64,000 nucleotides of DNA from Methanobacterium sp. (GCA_019084405.1 JAHRFX010000075.1:1-64000), one strand, 5' to 3'; shown: positions 26,344 to 38,080, counted from the first letter of the stretch. The notes: generated from the sequence alone by a model not told the origin. Program-made: numbers and translations.

Positions 26344-28451
26344 CAACCCAGGTGGAAACTAACCCTCCCCAAAAACCTTCTTTTATTAAATTTATTTTAC
26401 GTACTATTGTGATATGGATAGCAGAAGTTATTGGTTTTATTATCATTGCCGATATGTCGGTAGGATTGACCATTAATTCATGGGAAACCGCCATGATTGT
26501 GGTTGGTATTTTAGGTGTGATAAATGCCCTTTTCTGGCCAATTTTATCCCGTATTTTTCTTCCATTCCTTGTTTACACCGTGGGTATAGGATCTCTTTTA
26601 ATAAATGGTTTTCTGATATGGTTAATCAGCATATTTGTTCCCGGAATAGTCATTGAAGGCTGGGCCCTGATTTTAACTCCCCTGGGAATGTCTCTTATTA
26701 CCACCTTGCTTTCGGCGGTGGTTACCCTGGATGATGAAACATCCTACTATCGATTAGTTCTACATAGAAATATAAAAAAGTTAAATAAAAAACCTGAAAA
26801 TTATCCGGGAGTTATTTTCATGGAAATAGATGGTTTATCAGAAGCTATTTTAACAGAAGCAATGAAAAAAGGGCATATGCCTACCCTGAAGAAATGGTTA
26901 GAATCTAAAACCCATAAAATAATTTCCTGGGAAACTGATTTATCCAGTCAAACCGGGGCCAGTCAGGCAGGTATACTGCATGGTAATAACCATAATCTCC
27001 CTGCATTTCGCTGGGTAGAGAAGGCCAATAATAATAAGATAATGGTTTCCACCGGGCTCCATGATGCCCCACTCATTGAAAAGCGTATTTCAGATGGTAA
27101 TGGATTGTTATCATTTAATGGGGCCAGTCGATCCAACCTGTTCTCAGGAGATGCAGAAAATGTTATATTCACCTACAGTAAGCTTAAAAATCTTCGCCAA
27201 TTTTACAATGATACCTGGTACTATTTTTTCTCTAATCCTTCTAATTTTGTCAGAATATTACTTCTATTCATTTTTGATGCTTTAATGGATTTTATTTCCC
27301 AGGTAATATACTGGATTAAAAATATAAAGCCACGAATACGTAGAGGTTTTGTTTACCCCTTTGTAAGGGCTGGGGCCAATGTATTTATGCGTGAAGTTAA
27401 CACCTGTACTTTGATTGGAGATATTTTAACCGCGGATATAGATATTGCTTATTCAACTTATTTAGGATATGATGAAATTGCCCATCACTCCGGGGTGCAG
27501 AGTTTAGATGCATTTTATGCACTTCGTGGAATTGATAAGCAATTTAAAAGACTTGAAAATGTATTAAAATATACTAAAAGGCCGTATTATTTGGTGGTGC
27601 AATCTGATCATGGACAAACTAATGGTGCCACCTTTAAACAACGTTATGGGATTTCTTTAGAAGATCTGGTCCGGGAGTTGCTGCCTGAAGAATTGAGTAT
27701 TTACAGTGAATTATCATCCAATGAAGACCACTTTGGCCAGGCTATTACCCGCCCTATTGACTCCAGTAAATCCTATCTTAAAGATAAAAAAGATTATACT
27801 GTAAAAAAGAGTCGTGATCTGGTGGATAATACTCTGGAAAACATTAAAAAAAGTCCAGTAGGAAAGGGAAAAGTATTAGAATACATCCAGGATTATGAAA
27901 TATCACGAAAACCATTAAAATCTACAGCTGAAGAATCAGAAGTGATTGTACTGGCTTCTGGAAATCTGGGACTGATTTATCTAACACAATGGACTGAAAG
28001 GTTACCTTATGAAAAAATCAAGAACTTATTTCCGGATTTAATTCCCGGACTGGTTCAACATGAAGGAACAGGATTTATAATGGTCCAATCCCTGAAATGG
28101 GGACCTCTTGCCATAGGAAAAAATGGAATATATTACTTAAAATGTGATAGAATTGAAGGGAAAAATCCATTACTCGATTTTGGAGAAAATGCTCGCCAAC
28201 ACCTTCTACGGACAGATAAATTTGAACACGTACCGGATATCCTGGTAAATAGTTTTTACAACCCTGATAAAAATGAAGTGGCCGCCTTTGAAGAACTGGT
28301 GGGAAGCCACGGCGGTTTAGGTGGAGATCAAAGCAGACCATTTATTATGTATCCCTCTACTTGGAATCTGGAAGATGATGAAATTGTAGGGGCAGAACAT
28401 CTCCATAGGGTTTTAAAAGAAAAAATAAGTGAAATAAGAGATTTTAAATGA
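26340..28451 (+). CDS. Membrane phosphodiesterase/alkaline-phosphatase-like protein with holin-like N-terminal domain
   Basis: A 703-residue two-part protein. Residues about 15-135 are four transmembrane helices of the phage-holin/YvlD-like type (FIIIADMSVGL...NALFWPILSRIFLPFLVYT). The rest is an alkaline phosphatase/type I phosphodiesterase domain. Its metal ligands are FMEIDGLSE, the candidate nucleophile Thr in SSQTGASQAG, YDEIAHHSG, SDHGQTNG and GSHGGLGG. One or two extra hydrophobic segments occur near residues 295-320. It probably cleaves a phosphodiester or phosphate in or near the membrane. It overlaps the upstream metallophosphoesterase by four bases. Confidence 0.8.
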   Translation: MTTQVETNPPQKPSFIKFILRTIVIWIAEVIGFIIIADMSVGLTINSWETAMIVVGILGVINALFWPILSRIFLPFLVYTVGIGSLLINGFLIWLISIFVPGIVIEGWALILTPLGMSLITTLLSAVVTLDDETSYYRLVLHRNIKKLNKKPENYPGVIFMEIDGLSEAILTEAMKKGHMPTLKKWLESKTHKIISWETDLSSQTGASQAGILHGNNHNLPAFRWVEKANNNKIMVSTGLHDAPLIEKRISDGNGLLSFNGASRSNLFSGDAENVIFTYSKLKNLRQFYNDTWYYFFSNPSNFVRILLLFIFDALMDFISQVIYWIKNIKPRIRRGFVYPFVRAGANVFMREVNTCTLIGDILTADIDIAYSTYLGYDEIAHHSGVQSLDAFYALRGIDKQFKRLENVLKYTKRPYYLVVQSDHGQTNGATFKQRYGISLEDLVRELLPEELSIYSELSSNEDHFGQAITRPIDSSKSYLKDKKDYTVKKSRDLVDNTLENIKKSPVGKGKVLEYIQDYEISRKPLKSTAEESEVIVLASGNLGLIYLTQWTERLPYEKIKNLFPDLIPGLVQHEGTGFIMVQSLKWGPLAIGKNGIYYLKCDRIEGKNPLLDFGENARQHLLRTDKFEHVPDILVNSFYNPDKNEVAAFEELVGSHGGLGGDQSRPFIMYPSTWNLEDDEIVGAEHLHRVLKEKISEIRDFK

Positions 28452-28561
28452 AAGGAAATGAATTATCCGAATATATTATCCCTCCCCGAGGACTAATGGG
28501 TTTAATTAAGTCCTGGAATTTATCTTTTATTAAATACATTACCTGCAAATTATACTTATGA
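28448..28561 (+). CDS. Possible 37-residue coupled ORF
   Basis: The ATG overlaps the stop of the phosphodiesterase gene in an ATGA arrangement, as in the pair before it. The frame encodes 37 residues with a hydrophobic/basic pattern ([19 protein letters not shown]). It runs 23 bases into the 3-prime end of ychF on the other strand. It may be a real small protein, a truncated downstream gene, or chance. No family is recognised. Confidence 0.25.
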   Translation: MKGNELSEYIIPPRGLMGLIKSWNLSFIKYITCKLYL

Positions 28562-29726
28562 TATCTCCATCTTCCAGTTCATGATCACTACCCACCCGCA
28601 TGTTTTTTCTGGCATCTACTGCATGCAGGAATCTTTCCCCAATATCAGTGTGAATCACATAGGCCATGTCCCGGGGTTTTGAACCTTTTAAAATTAAAAA
28701 AGCATCAGGTAGAATATTCCCCTTTTGATCACAAAGCTTATGCTCGTTTTCTACAGGATACACCACAATCATATCCAGTAACTGGAATACTGCCTGATTT
28801 AAGGCCTTTTGAACCCCAGTACTCCCGTATCTTAGCAGTACATTTTCCCGGATATACTCCAGGGCTTTTTTCTGGTTTTCACTCAAATTGGCACCATCGA
28901 CTATTTCAAAGTCCCCCTCCCCAGATTGATATTTAATAAGACCAGCTTTAGCTGCTCTGGTGAGGGCTAGTTCTGATTCTGCAGATGCGGGTACTACATT
29001 GGAGTATTTTTCCTCTAATTTTTTGATATTTTCAGAAGAAGAAGGTAAATCCGCCTTGTTAGCTACAATTAACATAGGCTTGGCAATTCTTAAGAGTTTA
29101 TCCAAAAATTCAATCAGTTCTTCTTTTCCCCAGTGAGTATAATCCGTCTCCATAGCCCTTCTAGCTTCTATAATATCTTCCAGCATTATACCGGTCCCGG
29201 AAAGCTGTTCATGGATTACCTTACCCATATCCAATCTTTCAGATAGGGCTTTTCTAACCAATCGATCCCAGTTCCGCTGTATTATACCATAAAGCCACAT
29301 GGTTATCTCTTTTTGTAGAAATTCCACGTCTTCTAATGGATCATGGGTTCCTGATTCCACTGGTCTTCCCTCTTCATCAGTGGACCCCGAAGCATCAATA
29401 ACATGAATAAAAGCCCTGGCCTGGCGTAGATCATCCAGGAATTTATTCCCTAATCCCCTTCCTTCATGGGCACCCGGAACCAGACCCGCCACGTCAATAA
29501 GTTCCACTGGAATTAAACGCCTTCCATGCGCACAACTGGAATTTTTAGGGCTGCACACCACCTCCAATTCCTTACAGGGGCACTGAGTATCCACATGAGC
29601 CATTGCTTTATTGGCATCAATGGTGGTAAAGGGATATCCTGCCACTTCTGCCTGGGAAAGGGTGGCTGAGTTAAAGAATGAAGATTTTCCAACATTTGGT
29701 TTTCCGGTAACTGCAATCTGAAGCAT
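28539..29726 (-). CDS. ychF: Redox-regulated ATPase/GTPase YchF (Obg family, archaeal type)
   Basis: A 395-residue translation-associated P-loop NTPase. The motifs are GKPNVGKSS (G1, residue 7), [25 protein letters not shown] (G3) and VANKAD (G4). The C-terminal TGS domain ends with [11 protein letters not shown]. The canonical NKAD suggests guanine preference, whereas bacterial YchF with NxxE prefers ATP. An insertion after the G2 region contains Cys-rich [20 protein letters not shown], typical of archaeal members and a possible metal or redox site. It is monocistronic, convergent with the phosphodiesterase and divergent from cbiE. Confidence 0.93.
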   Translation of the reverse strand: MLQIAVTGKPNVGKSSFFNSATLSQAEVAGYPFTTIDANKAMAHVDTQCPCKELEVVCSPKNSSCAHGRRLIPVELIDVAGLVPGAHEGRGLGNKFLDDLRQARAFIHVIDASGSTDEEGRPVESGTHDPLEDVEFLQKEITMWLYGIIQRNWDRLVRKALSERLDMGKVIHEQLSGTGIMLEDIIEARRAMETDYTHWGKEELIEFLDKLLRIAKPMLIVANKADLPSSSENIKKLEEKYSNVVPASAESELALTRAAKAGLIKYQSGEGDFEIVDGANLSENQKKALEYIRENVLLRYGSTGVQKALNQAVFQLLDMIVVYPVENEHKLCDQKGNILPDAFLILKGSKPRDMAYVIHTDIGERFLHAVDARKNMRVGSDHELEDGDIISIICR

Positions 29727-29863
29727 GGTATCACATCATATAAATTGAAAAAAATTATAATAATTTAAAATTACTTATTAAGGTATTTATTAATTAATTA
29801 ATTAAATAGGTTCCCTCTCCCAGGGATAACAGGTAAAAAAAATTAGTAAAAAGAGGTTAAAAC

Positions 29864-30499
29864 TTGTCAAAGCTTTATATCGCAGGAATAGGTCCTGGTT
29901 CAGAGGATTTCGTAACACCTGCTGCTAGAAAAGTAGTTAAAGCATCAGAAATCACTATTGGAAGTAAAAGAGCTGTGGATCTTTTCCCTGAATCCCGGGA
30001 AGTTGTACTTTTAAATGTGAAGGATGTGCAGGAAAAGTTAGAATATGGGGTGGACATGGTCCGTGGGGGAAAAAATGTATGCATTCTTTCCACTGGAGAT
30101 CCTGGTTTTTCAGGAGTTTTAAGTCCTGTAAAACGAATTATTGAGGAAAAAGGCTATGAGGGTATTGAACTGGAAGTGGTTCCCGGAATAAGCTCGCTGC
30201 AGCTTTGTGCTGCCCGGGTTGAAATTCCATGGGATGATGCAGATCTCATGACATTTCATGGCAGGGAAAATTTCCAGGAAATTCTCCCTATCCTGGATAA
30301 TGGTCGGCCTACCATTACCCTGCCTTCCCGCAGTACGGCAGATATGGCAAATTTCTTAATGGATAATGGTATTTCCCCTGATAGAAAAGTGATAGTCTGT
30401 GAGAGGCTGAGTTATCCTGAGGAAAAGGTGGTGGAAATGGCCTTAAAAGAAGTAGCTGAGAGTGAATTTACTTACATGTGCGTTATGGTTATCTACTAA
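29864..30499 (+). CDS. cbiE: Cobalt-precorrin-7 (C5)-methyltransferase
   Basis: SAM-dependent tetrapyrrole methylase of the anaerobic cobalamin pathway, 211 residues. The family starts with LYIAGIGPGSEDFVTPAA. The SAM-loop ILSTGDPGFSG and VVPGISSLQLCAARVEIPW are also characteristic of CbiE. CbiT is separate here and not in this window. Translation starts at TTG, 29864, behind AAGAGGTT. Cobalamin-like corrinoids are needed by the methyl-transfer enzymes of methanogenesis. The gene stands alone, without other cbi genes next to it. Confidence 0.93.
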   Translation: MSKLYIAGIGPGSEDFVTPAARKVVKASEITIGSKRAVDLFPESREVVLLNVKDVQEKLEYGVDMVRGGKNVCILSTGDPGFSGVLSPVKRIIEEKGYEGIELEVVPGISSLQLCAARVEIPWDDADLMTFHGRENFQEILPILDNGRPTITLPSRSTADMANFLMDNGISPDRKVIVCERLSYPEEKVVEMALKEVAESEFTYMCVMVIY

Positions 30500-30524
30500 T
30501 TGAGTAAATTCAGCTTAATATTCT

Positions 30525-30805
30525 TTATTCCAGACAAATTTCATCGTCTTCCTTCCTCCAGGGTGGAGATACCATACACAAAAATTTTAATTCACCGGAA
30601 GAAACATTTTTTATGAATTGCATTGATCCTGGGGGAATGTAAACCAGTTGCCCTGGTTCCACCAGTGCCTGTTTGTTATCAACATGCATCAACCCTTTAC
30701 CCTCCAGGATAAAATAAACCTCTCCTGAAGATTTATATAAGGATTATTTCACTTAACCGAACCCTACATCCATTAATTTGCCCCGGACATCTAATTTTAA
30801 GATTA
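30525..30805 (-). pseudogene. Cupin-domain protein remnant
   Basis: An open frame without a start codon (30743 down to the stop at 30525) encodes the second half of a small cupin: SGEVYFILEGKGLMHVDNK, then VEPGQLVYIPPGS and MVSPPWRKEDDE at the end. Upstream, from about 30805, another frame gives NGCRVRLSEIILI, which looks like the N-terminal cupin strands. The HxH metal-binding segment expected between them is missing. The gene appears to have lost about ten codons and its frame, so this is probably a true remnant rather than one sequencing error. Confidence 0.55.
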
Positions 30806-30907
30806 ATACTTATTTTAAGAGAGTATACAGTTTGGAACTATTATAAAAAGAATCAAAACCTTAATAAAAAAAAAAATATAAAAAAAGAATCAATGATTTT
30901 CAGAATA

Positions 30908-31906
<999 letters not shown>

Positions 31907-32120
31907 CTATTAAGTTGAATAATTTAGAATAAACTTTTATTTATCATTAGGTGATAAAAAGTTATATCTGACTATATTATCCTTACTTTTAAACTTATCT
32001 TATATAAAGAGTATAATTAATAGCAGAATAATTAAATCCTATTTTTATAGGGAGACCATTAAAATAAACATGGTGTGCATGGTATAATTAAATGATTTTA
32101 ATAAACACCGGGGATGCTTA

Positions 32121-32915
32121 ATGAATAAGGAAGATATACAAATTCCGCAGCTGGATGTGGAAACCACCATTAAAAAAATAGAGAACTTCATTAAAGATAA
32201 GGTGGAAAGCGCTGGTTGTTCAGGAGTCGTTCTGGGACTAAGTGGAGGAATTGACTCTGCAGTAGTGGCTTTTCTATGTCAAAGGGCGTTAGGTCCATCT
32301 AAAGTACTGGGATTGCTCCTGCCCAGTAAAACCAACACTCCACTGGATTTAGAGCATGGCCAACAGGTGGCAGATGTACTTAAAATAGAATCTGAAGTTA
32401 TTAACATCGACCCATTAATAGAAAACTTCCCTCTTTTATGCAATCACCCCCCTGATGAAATGACCCTGGCCAATTTAAAGCCCAGGATCAGAATGATGGT
32501 TTTATATTACCACACCAATTCATTAAACCGGATGGTGGTAGGGACCGGGAATCGTAGCGAGCTCATGATAGGGTACTTCACTAAATTCGGAGATGGAGGA
32601 GTAGATATTTTACCGTTAGGAGACCTTTATAAAACCCAGGTATGGGAAATTGCTCAGGCACTGGGGGTTCCCCAGGAAATAATTGATAAAACTCCTTCTG
32701 CCGGTCTGTGGCCAGGTCAAACTGATGAAAAAGAACTGGGAATAGATTATATCACTCTGGATAAAATTCTCCAATTAATGTTTGATGAAAGTTTATCCCC
32801 TGATTTAATAGCTCAAAAAATAAATTTACCACTGCATGAGATAAAAAGAATAAAAAAAAGAGTGAAACAATCTAATCATAAAATAAATCCCCCTGAAATT
32901 CCCCTTATTCAATAA
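32121..32915 (+). CDS. nadE: NAD+ synthase
   Basis: Amidates nicotinate adenine dinucleotide to NAD, 264 residues, the single-domain ammonia-dependent form. The PP-loop SGGIDSAV lies at residues 41-48. GTGNRSELMIGYFTKFGDGG and TPSAGLWPGQTDEKELG are diagnostic of the family. No glutaminase domain is attached, so it uses free ammonia. It is divergent from get3 across 230 bases, with TTATATAAAG near 31997 as a plausible TATA box. It is followed by cutA. Confidence 0.96.
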   Translation: MNKEDIQIPQLDVETTIKKIENFIKDKVESAGCSGVVLGLSGGIDSAVVAFLCQRALGPSKVLGLLLPSKTNTPLDLEHGQQVADVLKIESEVINIDPLIENFPLLCNHPPDEMTLANLKPRIRMMVLYYHTNSLNRMVVGTGNRSELMIGYFTKFGDGGVDILPLGDLYKTQVWEIAQALGVPQEIIDKTPSAGLWPGQTDEKELGIDYITLDKILQLMFDESLSPDLIAQKINLPLHEIKRIKKRVKQSNHKINPPEIPLIQ

Positions 32916-32965
32916 GATATGAATTAAATAAAGAGGATAACTCTAAAAATTAATGAGACAAAAAC

Positions 32966-33289
32966 ATGTTTGCTATGGTTTACATTACCACCTCCAGTAA
33001 AGAAGAATCAACCAGGATTGGTAAAAAATTGGTTCAGGACCGTCTGGCCGGATGTGTCAATATCCAGGGGGATGTGAAATCATTCTACTACTGGGAGGGA
33101 AATATAGAAGAAGATGCAGAATCGGTGCTTCTGGTTAAAACTAAAACCAGTAAAGTGGAGAAAATCATAAAAAGGGTAAAAGAATTACATAGCTATGAAA
33201 ATCCATGCATAGTGGCTCTTCCCATAATAAATGGTTCCCCTGAATATTTAAACTGGTTAAAAGATGAAATGGAAAGAGATTCTGATTGA
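32966..33289 (+). CDS. cutA: Divalent-cation tolerance protein CutA
   Basis: A small trimeric PII-like protein of 107 residues associated with metal (copper) tolerance. The family pattern is seen in VYITTSSKEESTRIGKKLV, LAGCVNIQG and SFYYWEGNIEEDAESVLLVKT. It ends with the aromatic SPEYLNWLKDEM. It follows nadE on the same strand at 50 bases and may share its transcript. The precise biochemical role of the family is unresolved. Confidence 0.95.
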   Translation: MFAMVYITTSSKEESTRIGKKLVQDRLAGCVNIQGDVKSFYYWEGNIEEDAESVLLVKTKTSKVEKIIKRVKELHSYENPCIVALPIINGSPEYLNWLKDEMERDSD

Positions 33290-33430
33290 ATTAAGAAAAT
33301 AATTACCACCTTTTTTCTAATTGATTAGTTAATCTTTTTAATTCCCTGAATTATAAATTAATTTTATCCCAAGAAGACAATTAGATTTAAAATTTTATTT
33401 ATCATTCAAGTAATGGTGAGGGTGATTTTA

Positions 33431-36295
33431 TTGAAAAAAAATGTGGAGAATAAATGGCAGGATAGATGGAATAAGTCTAAAATATTTCATTCCAATCCCG
33501 ATGAAAGGGAGAAATTATTTTTAACAGTAGCTTATCCTTATCCCAGTGGAGCTATGCATATTGGGCACGGCCGAACCTACACGGTACCGGACGTATATGC
33601 TCGTTTTAAAAGAATGCAGGGTTATAATGTATTATTTCCTATGGGATGGCATGTTACCGGGGCCCCGGTTATAGGGATAGCCCGGCGGATACAAAGGCAG
33701 GACCCCTGGACCCTGGATATTTATAAAAACGTTCATAAAGTTCCAGAAGAAGAACTGAAAAAATTCACCAATCCAGAATATATTGTGCAGTACTTCAGCA
33801 GTGAATACCACCATGTTATGGAAAAAATGGGTTACTCCATTGACTGGAGAAGGGAATTTAGAACCACTGACCCGGCTTATCAGAAATTTATTGAATGGCA
33901 AATCCGTCAACTCAAAAGTAAGGGGAGGGTAAGGAGGGGAGCCCACCCGGTAAAATATTGTGGAGAATGTGAAAACCCGGTGGGGGATCACGACCTTCTG
34001 GAAGGAGAAGGTGTGAGTATAAACGAATTAACCCTCCTTAAATTTGAAATAGATGGGTTTTATCTGGTTCCCGCTACTTTCCGCCCGGAGACAATTTATG
34101 GTGCTACCAATCTCTGGTTAAACCCTGAAGCAGATTATGTGAAGGTAAAAGCAGATGGTGAAAAATGGTTGATCAGTAAAGAGGCTTATGATAATCTTTC
34201 CCACCAGAAAAATCTGGAAATACTGGAAGATGTAGATCCCCGCCCCTTAATTGGTCGGATGGTGAAGAATGTTGTTACTGATGAAGAACACCCCATATTA
34301 CCCGCCAGTTTTGTTGATCCCGAGTATGGTAGTGGGGTTGTTTTTTCAGTCCCAGGTCATGCTCCAGCAGATTACATGGCGCTGCATGATTTGAAAAATA
34401 ATTCTGAAATTTTAAAGGAATATCAGCTGGAGGAAATTGTGGAAAAACTCCAGCCCATCAATGTAATCGCCTTAAAAGGTTATGGAGAATTCCCTGCCCG
34501 GGAAATTATTGAAAAAATGGGAATTAAAAGTCAGAAAGATCCCCAATTACAGGAAGCCACCAATGAACTCTACAAGCAGGAACACACCCGGGGAGTAATG
34601 AGCGAGCATATACCTAGTTACAATGGGGAGAAGGTTTCCCTGATTCGGGAAACGATCAGTTCCAGATTAAAGGAAGAGAAAAAGGCCAGTTTAATGTATG
34701 ATTTTGCAGAAAGGCCAGTTATATGCCGATGCGGCAATCGCTGCGTGGTTAAAATAATGGAAGACCAGTGGTTTATCACTTATTCTGATGAGGAATGGAA
34801 AGAAAGCACTAGGAATGCTCTGGAAAAAATGAAAATGATACCCTCAGAAGTAAGGGCTAATTTCAATTATTATATAGGATGGTTACATGACTGGGCATGT
34901 TCTCGTAGAATAGGGTTAGGTACCAGGATTCCATGGGATTCTCAATGGATTATAGAGCCTTTAACTGATTCCACCATTTACATGTCTTACTATACCATAG
35001 CCAGATATCTTAATAAAATGAACCCCGATGACCTTAATGATGAATTCTTCTCCCATGTATTTTTAGATGAACCGGGCCAGGTCAAAGTTGAAGAAAGTCT
35101 TTTAAAGGAGATAAAAGATGAATTCAACTACTGGTATCCCCTGGACTGGAGGCTTTCTGCAAAGGATCTTATTGGAAACCACCTCACCTTCCATATATTC
35201 CACCATACTGCCATTTTCCCGGAAGATAAAAGGCCCCGGGGGATAGTGGTATTTGGAATGGGGCTTCTGGAAGGAAATAAAATGTCTTCGTCTAAAGGGA
35301 ATGTGGTTCTCCTTGAGGATGCTCTCACCAGGCACGGTGCTGATGTGGTACGTCTCTTTTTAATGTCTTCAGCTGAGCCCTGGCAGGACTTTGACTGGAG
35401 GGAAAAGGAGGTAAAAGGAACCAAAAGAAGGCTGGAATGGTTTGTGGAATTTGCTAAAAAAGTCAGCACCCTGCACCCCGGTCCCCTTAAGCTGAATGAA
35501 GTGGGAACTAAAATATCCATTGCCCCGGAAAGTTTTATCAACAAATGGATGTTAGGTCAGCTCCACCTAAGAATAAAAGATGCTACTGAAGCTTTAGAAG
35601 GATTTCAGACCAGAAAAGCAGTTCAAGATTCCCTATTCCTTTTAAAAAAGGACCTGGACCATTACTTCCACCGGGTGAATTCTTATTCTGATGAAGAGGA
35701 GTATCGAGGAGAGATTTCCCAGGTGCTATCCACCGTGCTGGAATCCTGGATACGTCTTCTGGCCCCATTTATACCTTATACTTGCGAAGAGCTCTGGGAA
35801 AAATATGGTGGAGATGGATTGGTATCCGAAGCCCCCTGGCCAGTATATGATCCCGGATTGATAGATAAAAAAATTCAAAAGGCCGAGGAGATTATTCAGG
35901 ACCTGGTTCATGACATCACCGAGATTAAAAAGATAGTGGATGTGGATCCTGAAAAGATACATATCTATCTGGCCCCTTCATGGAAATGGGAAGTTTTTGA
36001 TATAGCAAGGGAAGTAGGAAGGCCAGATATTGGCCGTATAATGGGACAAACTATCCAGAAAAATTTGCATGATGATAAAAAAGAAATAGCCGAATTTGCA
36101 AAAAAAATAACTAGAGAAATGACCAGGGTACATTACGTAGGCCACTTGGATGAATATGAGATACTAGCTGATGCCCGGGATTATCTACAAAAGGAAACAG
36201 GAGCAGAGATAGTAATCCATCAGGATGCAAATTACGATCCAGAAAACAAAGCCCGTAATGCTATGCCTTATAAGCCCGCTATTTTCATGGAATAG
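33431..36295 (+). CDS. leuS: Leucine-tRNA ligase, archaeal type
   Basis: Class I aminoacyl-tRNA synthetase of about 954 residues. The HIGH motif appears as [16 protein letters not shown] and the KMSKS motif as [10 protein letters not shown]. The large CP1 editing domain includes [14 protein letters not shown]. The long C-terminal part binds the variable arm. I prefer the TTG at 33431 as start because GGTGAT lies four bases upstream; the ATG at 33413 has no ribosome binding site but would add only six residues. A zinc-type Cys pair (CGEC near residue 185) is present. Confidence 0.96.
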   Translation: MKKNVENKWQDRWNKSKIFHSNPDEREKLFLTVAYPYPSGAMHIGHGRTYTVPDVYARFKRMQGYNVLFPMGWHVTGAPVIGIARRIQRQDPWTLDIYKNVHKVPEEELKKFTNPEYIVQYFSSEYHHVMEKMGYSIDWRREFRTTDPAYQKFIEWQIRQLKSKGRVRRGAHPVKYCGECENPVGDHDLLEGEGVSINELTLLKFEIDGFYLVPATFRPETIYGATNLWLNPEADYVKVKADGEKWLISKEAYDNLSHQKNLEILEDVDPRPLIGRMVKNVVTDEEHPILPASFVDPEYGSGVVFSVPGHAPADYMALHDLKNNSEILKEYQLEEIVEKLQPINVIALKGYGEFPAREIIEKMGIKSQKDPQLQEATNELYKQEHTRGVMSEHIPSYNGEKVSLIRETISSRLKEEKKASLMYDFAERPVICRCGNRCVVKIMEDQWFITYSDEEWKESTRNALEKMKMIPSEVRANFNYYIGWLHDWACSRRIGLGTRIPWDSQWIIEPLTDSTIYMSYYTIARYLNKMNPDDLNDEFFSHVFLDEPGQVKVEESLLKEIKDEFNYWYPLDWRLSAKDLIGNHLTFHIFHHTAIFPEDKRPRGIVVFGMGLLEGNKMSSSKGNVVLLEDALTRHGADVVRLFLMSSAEPWQDFDWREKEVKGTKRRLEWFVEFAKKVSTLHPGPLKLNEVGTKISIAPESFINKWMLGQLHLRIKDATEALEGFQTRKAVQDSLFLLKKDLDHYFHRVNSYSDEEEYRGEISQVLSTVLESWIRLLAPFIPYTCEELWEKYGGDGLVSEAPWPVYDPGLIDKKIQKAEEIIQDLVHDITEIKKIVDVDPEKIHIYLAPSWKWEVFDIAREVGRPDIGRIMGQTIQKNLHDDKKEIAEFAKKITREMTRVHYVGHLDEYEILADARDYLQKETGAEIVIHQDANYDPENKARNAMPYKPAIFME

Positions 36296-36361
36296 AACTT
36301 AATAATCTATTCCTTGTTTTCTTAGCTAATGATTATAATTCTCATAAAAAAAGTGATTAAC

Positions 36362-36761
36362 ATGACATTAAGAAATATTATAGCGATTTATTCCCTTTTT
36401 ATTGGTAGTTTAATGATAGTAATGTGGACCTTTTTTCTGGTGGCAGGTATGGTACCTGAGTTTTCTACCCGCCCCGCAGAAATCGGTTTGCATCTTATAG
36501 CTGAATTTTCAACTGCTGTTCTACTTATCATTGCCGGTATAAGTCTTTTATATAGAAAAAGATCAGGATACAACCTTAATCTCATCGGGCTGGGCATGTT
36601 ATATATACACCCTGATTTTGAGTCCCGGTTACTATATTCAGCTGGGAAAATGGTCCCTGGTAGGTCTTTTTGCTTTTTTACTGGTTTTAAGTATTATATT
36701 TTTAATAGTAAGCCTGAAAAAAGAATATGAAATAAAATTAGAAAGATTGTCATCACCTTAA
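36362..36761 (+). pseudogene. Four-helix membrane protein, frameshifted at a TA repeat
   Basis: A hydrophobic protein of unknown family. The first frame from the ATG at 36362 encodes three helices and then loses sense after GLGMLY. A second frame carries on convincingly with TLILSPGYYIQLGKWSLVGL and a fourth helix, ending LKKEYEIKLERLSSP at 36761. The switch is at TTATATATACACC (about 36599-36608): loss of one TA unit, or gain of one base, accounts for it. The intact product would be about 133 residues. The earlier ATG at 36329 is less likely, as AGTGAT sits just before 36362. Confidence 0.55.
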
Positions 36762-36793
36762 GTCATGATTAATATTTAACCCAATCTTTATGA

Positions 36794-37573
36794 TTAAGAC
36801 CGTATAATCTGATTTTCCAGGACCCCGATATCTTCCACCCCTGCTTCTATCCGGTCCCCGGGCTGCATGGAACCCACCCCTGGTGGAGTGCCGGTGGCAA
36901 TAATATCCCCTGGATTAAGGGTCATGATATGAGATATGAATTCCAAAAGTTCCTCCACAGCAAATATCATCTTTTTAGTATTAGAATCCTGTTTAATTTC
37001 CCCATTAAGCTTTAAGAATATATTTTGATTATGAGGATCCATTTCGGTTTCAATAACCGGACCTACAGGGGCGAAAGTATCAAAGCTCTTAGCACGGGTC
37101 CATTGTCCATCTTTTTTTTGTAGATCCCGGGCGGTTACATCATTAAGTACCGTGTATCCCCCTATAAATTCCCCTGCATTTTTTTCTTTTATGTTTTTTG
37201 CTTTTTTGGAAATAATTATTCCCATTTCTGCCTCATAATCAACTTGATGTGAAGAATAAGGATAAATTATGGAATCCTGATGCCCAATAATGGAGGTGGG
37301 TGGTTTTAAAAAGATTACAGGTTCTTGGGGAAGGTCCATGTTTAGTTCAGCAGCATGGTCCTGGTAATTTAGACCCACACACACCACCTTGGAAGGTGAA
37401 ACCGGGGCTTTAATTTTAATATTTTCTAAAGGATAAGAACTGTTTTTTTTGAATTTATCAAGGTTAATATCGTTAAGTGATTCCAGAACTGAAGATTTAA
37501 GTTCTATGATATTTAAGTCCTCAATTAACCCTGTTTTTTCTTTTCCATCCATCTGAAATCTTATAATTTTCAT
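36794..37573 (-). CDS. Fumarylacetoacetate hydrolase-family protein
   Basis: About 259 residues with the FAH fold. VVCVGLNYQDHAAEL leads into the domain. The metal-binding acidic residues are in QVDYEAEMGIIISKKAKNI and VLNDVTARDLQ, and IATGTPPGVG is the C-terminal signature. Members hydrolyse or decarboxylate 2-oxo acids (oxaloacetate decarboxylase or 5-oxopent-3-ene-dioate type). The actual substrate in a methanogen is unknown. The start is the ATG at 37573 preceded by AAAGGAGTGA, eight codons inside the longest frame. Confidence 0.88.
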   Translation of the reverse strand: MKIIRFQMDGKEKTGLIEDLNIIELKSSVLESLNDINLDKFKKNSSYPLENIKIKAPVSPSKVVCVGLNYQDHAAELNMDLPQEPVIFLKPPTSIIGHQDSIIYPYSSHQVDYEAEMGIIISKKAKNIKEKNAGEFIGGYTVLNDVTARDLQKKDGQWTRAKSFDTFAPVGPVIETEMDPHNQNIFLKLNGEIKQDSNTKKMIFAVEELLEFISHIMTLNPGDIIATGTPPGVGSMQPGDRIEAGVEDIGVLENQIIRS

Positions 37574-37665
37574 TAAGTTCACTCCTTTATCCCACAATTA
37601 ATAAGATTTATTTATAAAAGGAAATTAATAAAATTAACATCTATTTTTTTTAGGCGTAGTTCATA

Positions 37666-37965
37666 TCAATAATCCCAGGCAACTTTTAAGAGTATGGTAA
37701 GTGCTATAATCTGCATTATTCCCCCAATGTAAATGGGCCGGGCCATCAACAAATCCGTATGGGCTATCATAAATCCTATAGTGATAAAGCTTCTAATTAA
37801 GAGTAAGAGGGCAAATAAAATTAAACCAATGGTGAATCCTATCTTAATTTGATTATAACTCTTGATGTAGAGGTAAAGTAATACACTTAAAAGCCCTATA
37901 TTAATTATTTCTATGATTAGAGTTCCAATTTTTATTCCAGCGTAAGCTAATAATTCTGGTTCCAT
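37666..37965 (-). CDS. Three-helix membrane protein, paralogue of the protein at 40102
   Basis: A 99-residue protein with three predicted helices and the conserved core LLYLYIKSYNQIKIGFTIGL. It ends in PIYIGGIMQIIALTILLKVAWDY. It is clearly paralogous to the 99-residue protein at 40102-40401, with the same length, near-identical central segment and the same C-terminal WDY. It is the last gene downstream of the ABC transporter pair on the minus strand. The organisation recalls haloarchaeal DUF7521-type proteins that accompany winged-helix regulators; that link is from memory. Function is unknown. Confidence 0.8.
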   Translation of the reverse strand: MEPELLAYAGIKIGTLIIEIINIGLLSVLLYLYIKSYNQIKIGFTIGLILFALLLLIRSFITIGFMIAHTDLLMARPIYIGGIMQIIALTILLKVAWDY

Positions 37966-38080
37966 TTTAAGCCTTCTTTTATGATTTATTAAAAAATAAT
38001 AGGTTATTCAGGTGATAACCGTCTAATGGATAATAATCTTGAATTTTAAAACTTACGAAAAAAGAATAAAGAGAGATAAG

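Noticed and set aside
29786..29808. TTAATTAATTAATTAA tract before cbiE
   Set aside because: It is a simple AT-rich repeat in a divergent promoter region, too short and low in complexity to claim as a repeat array or operator.
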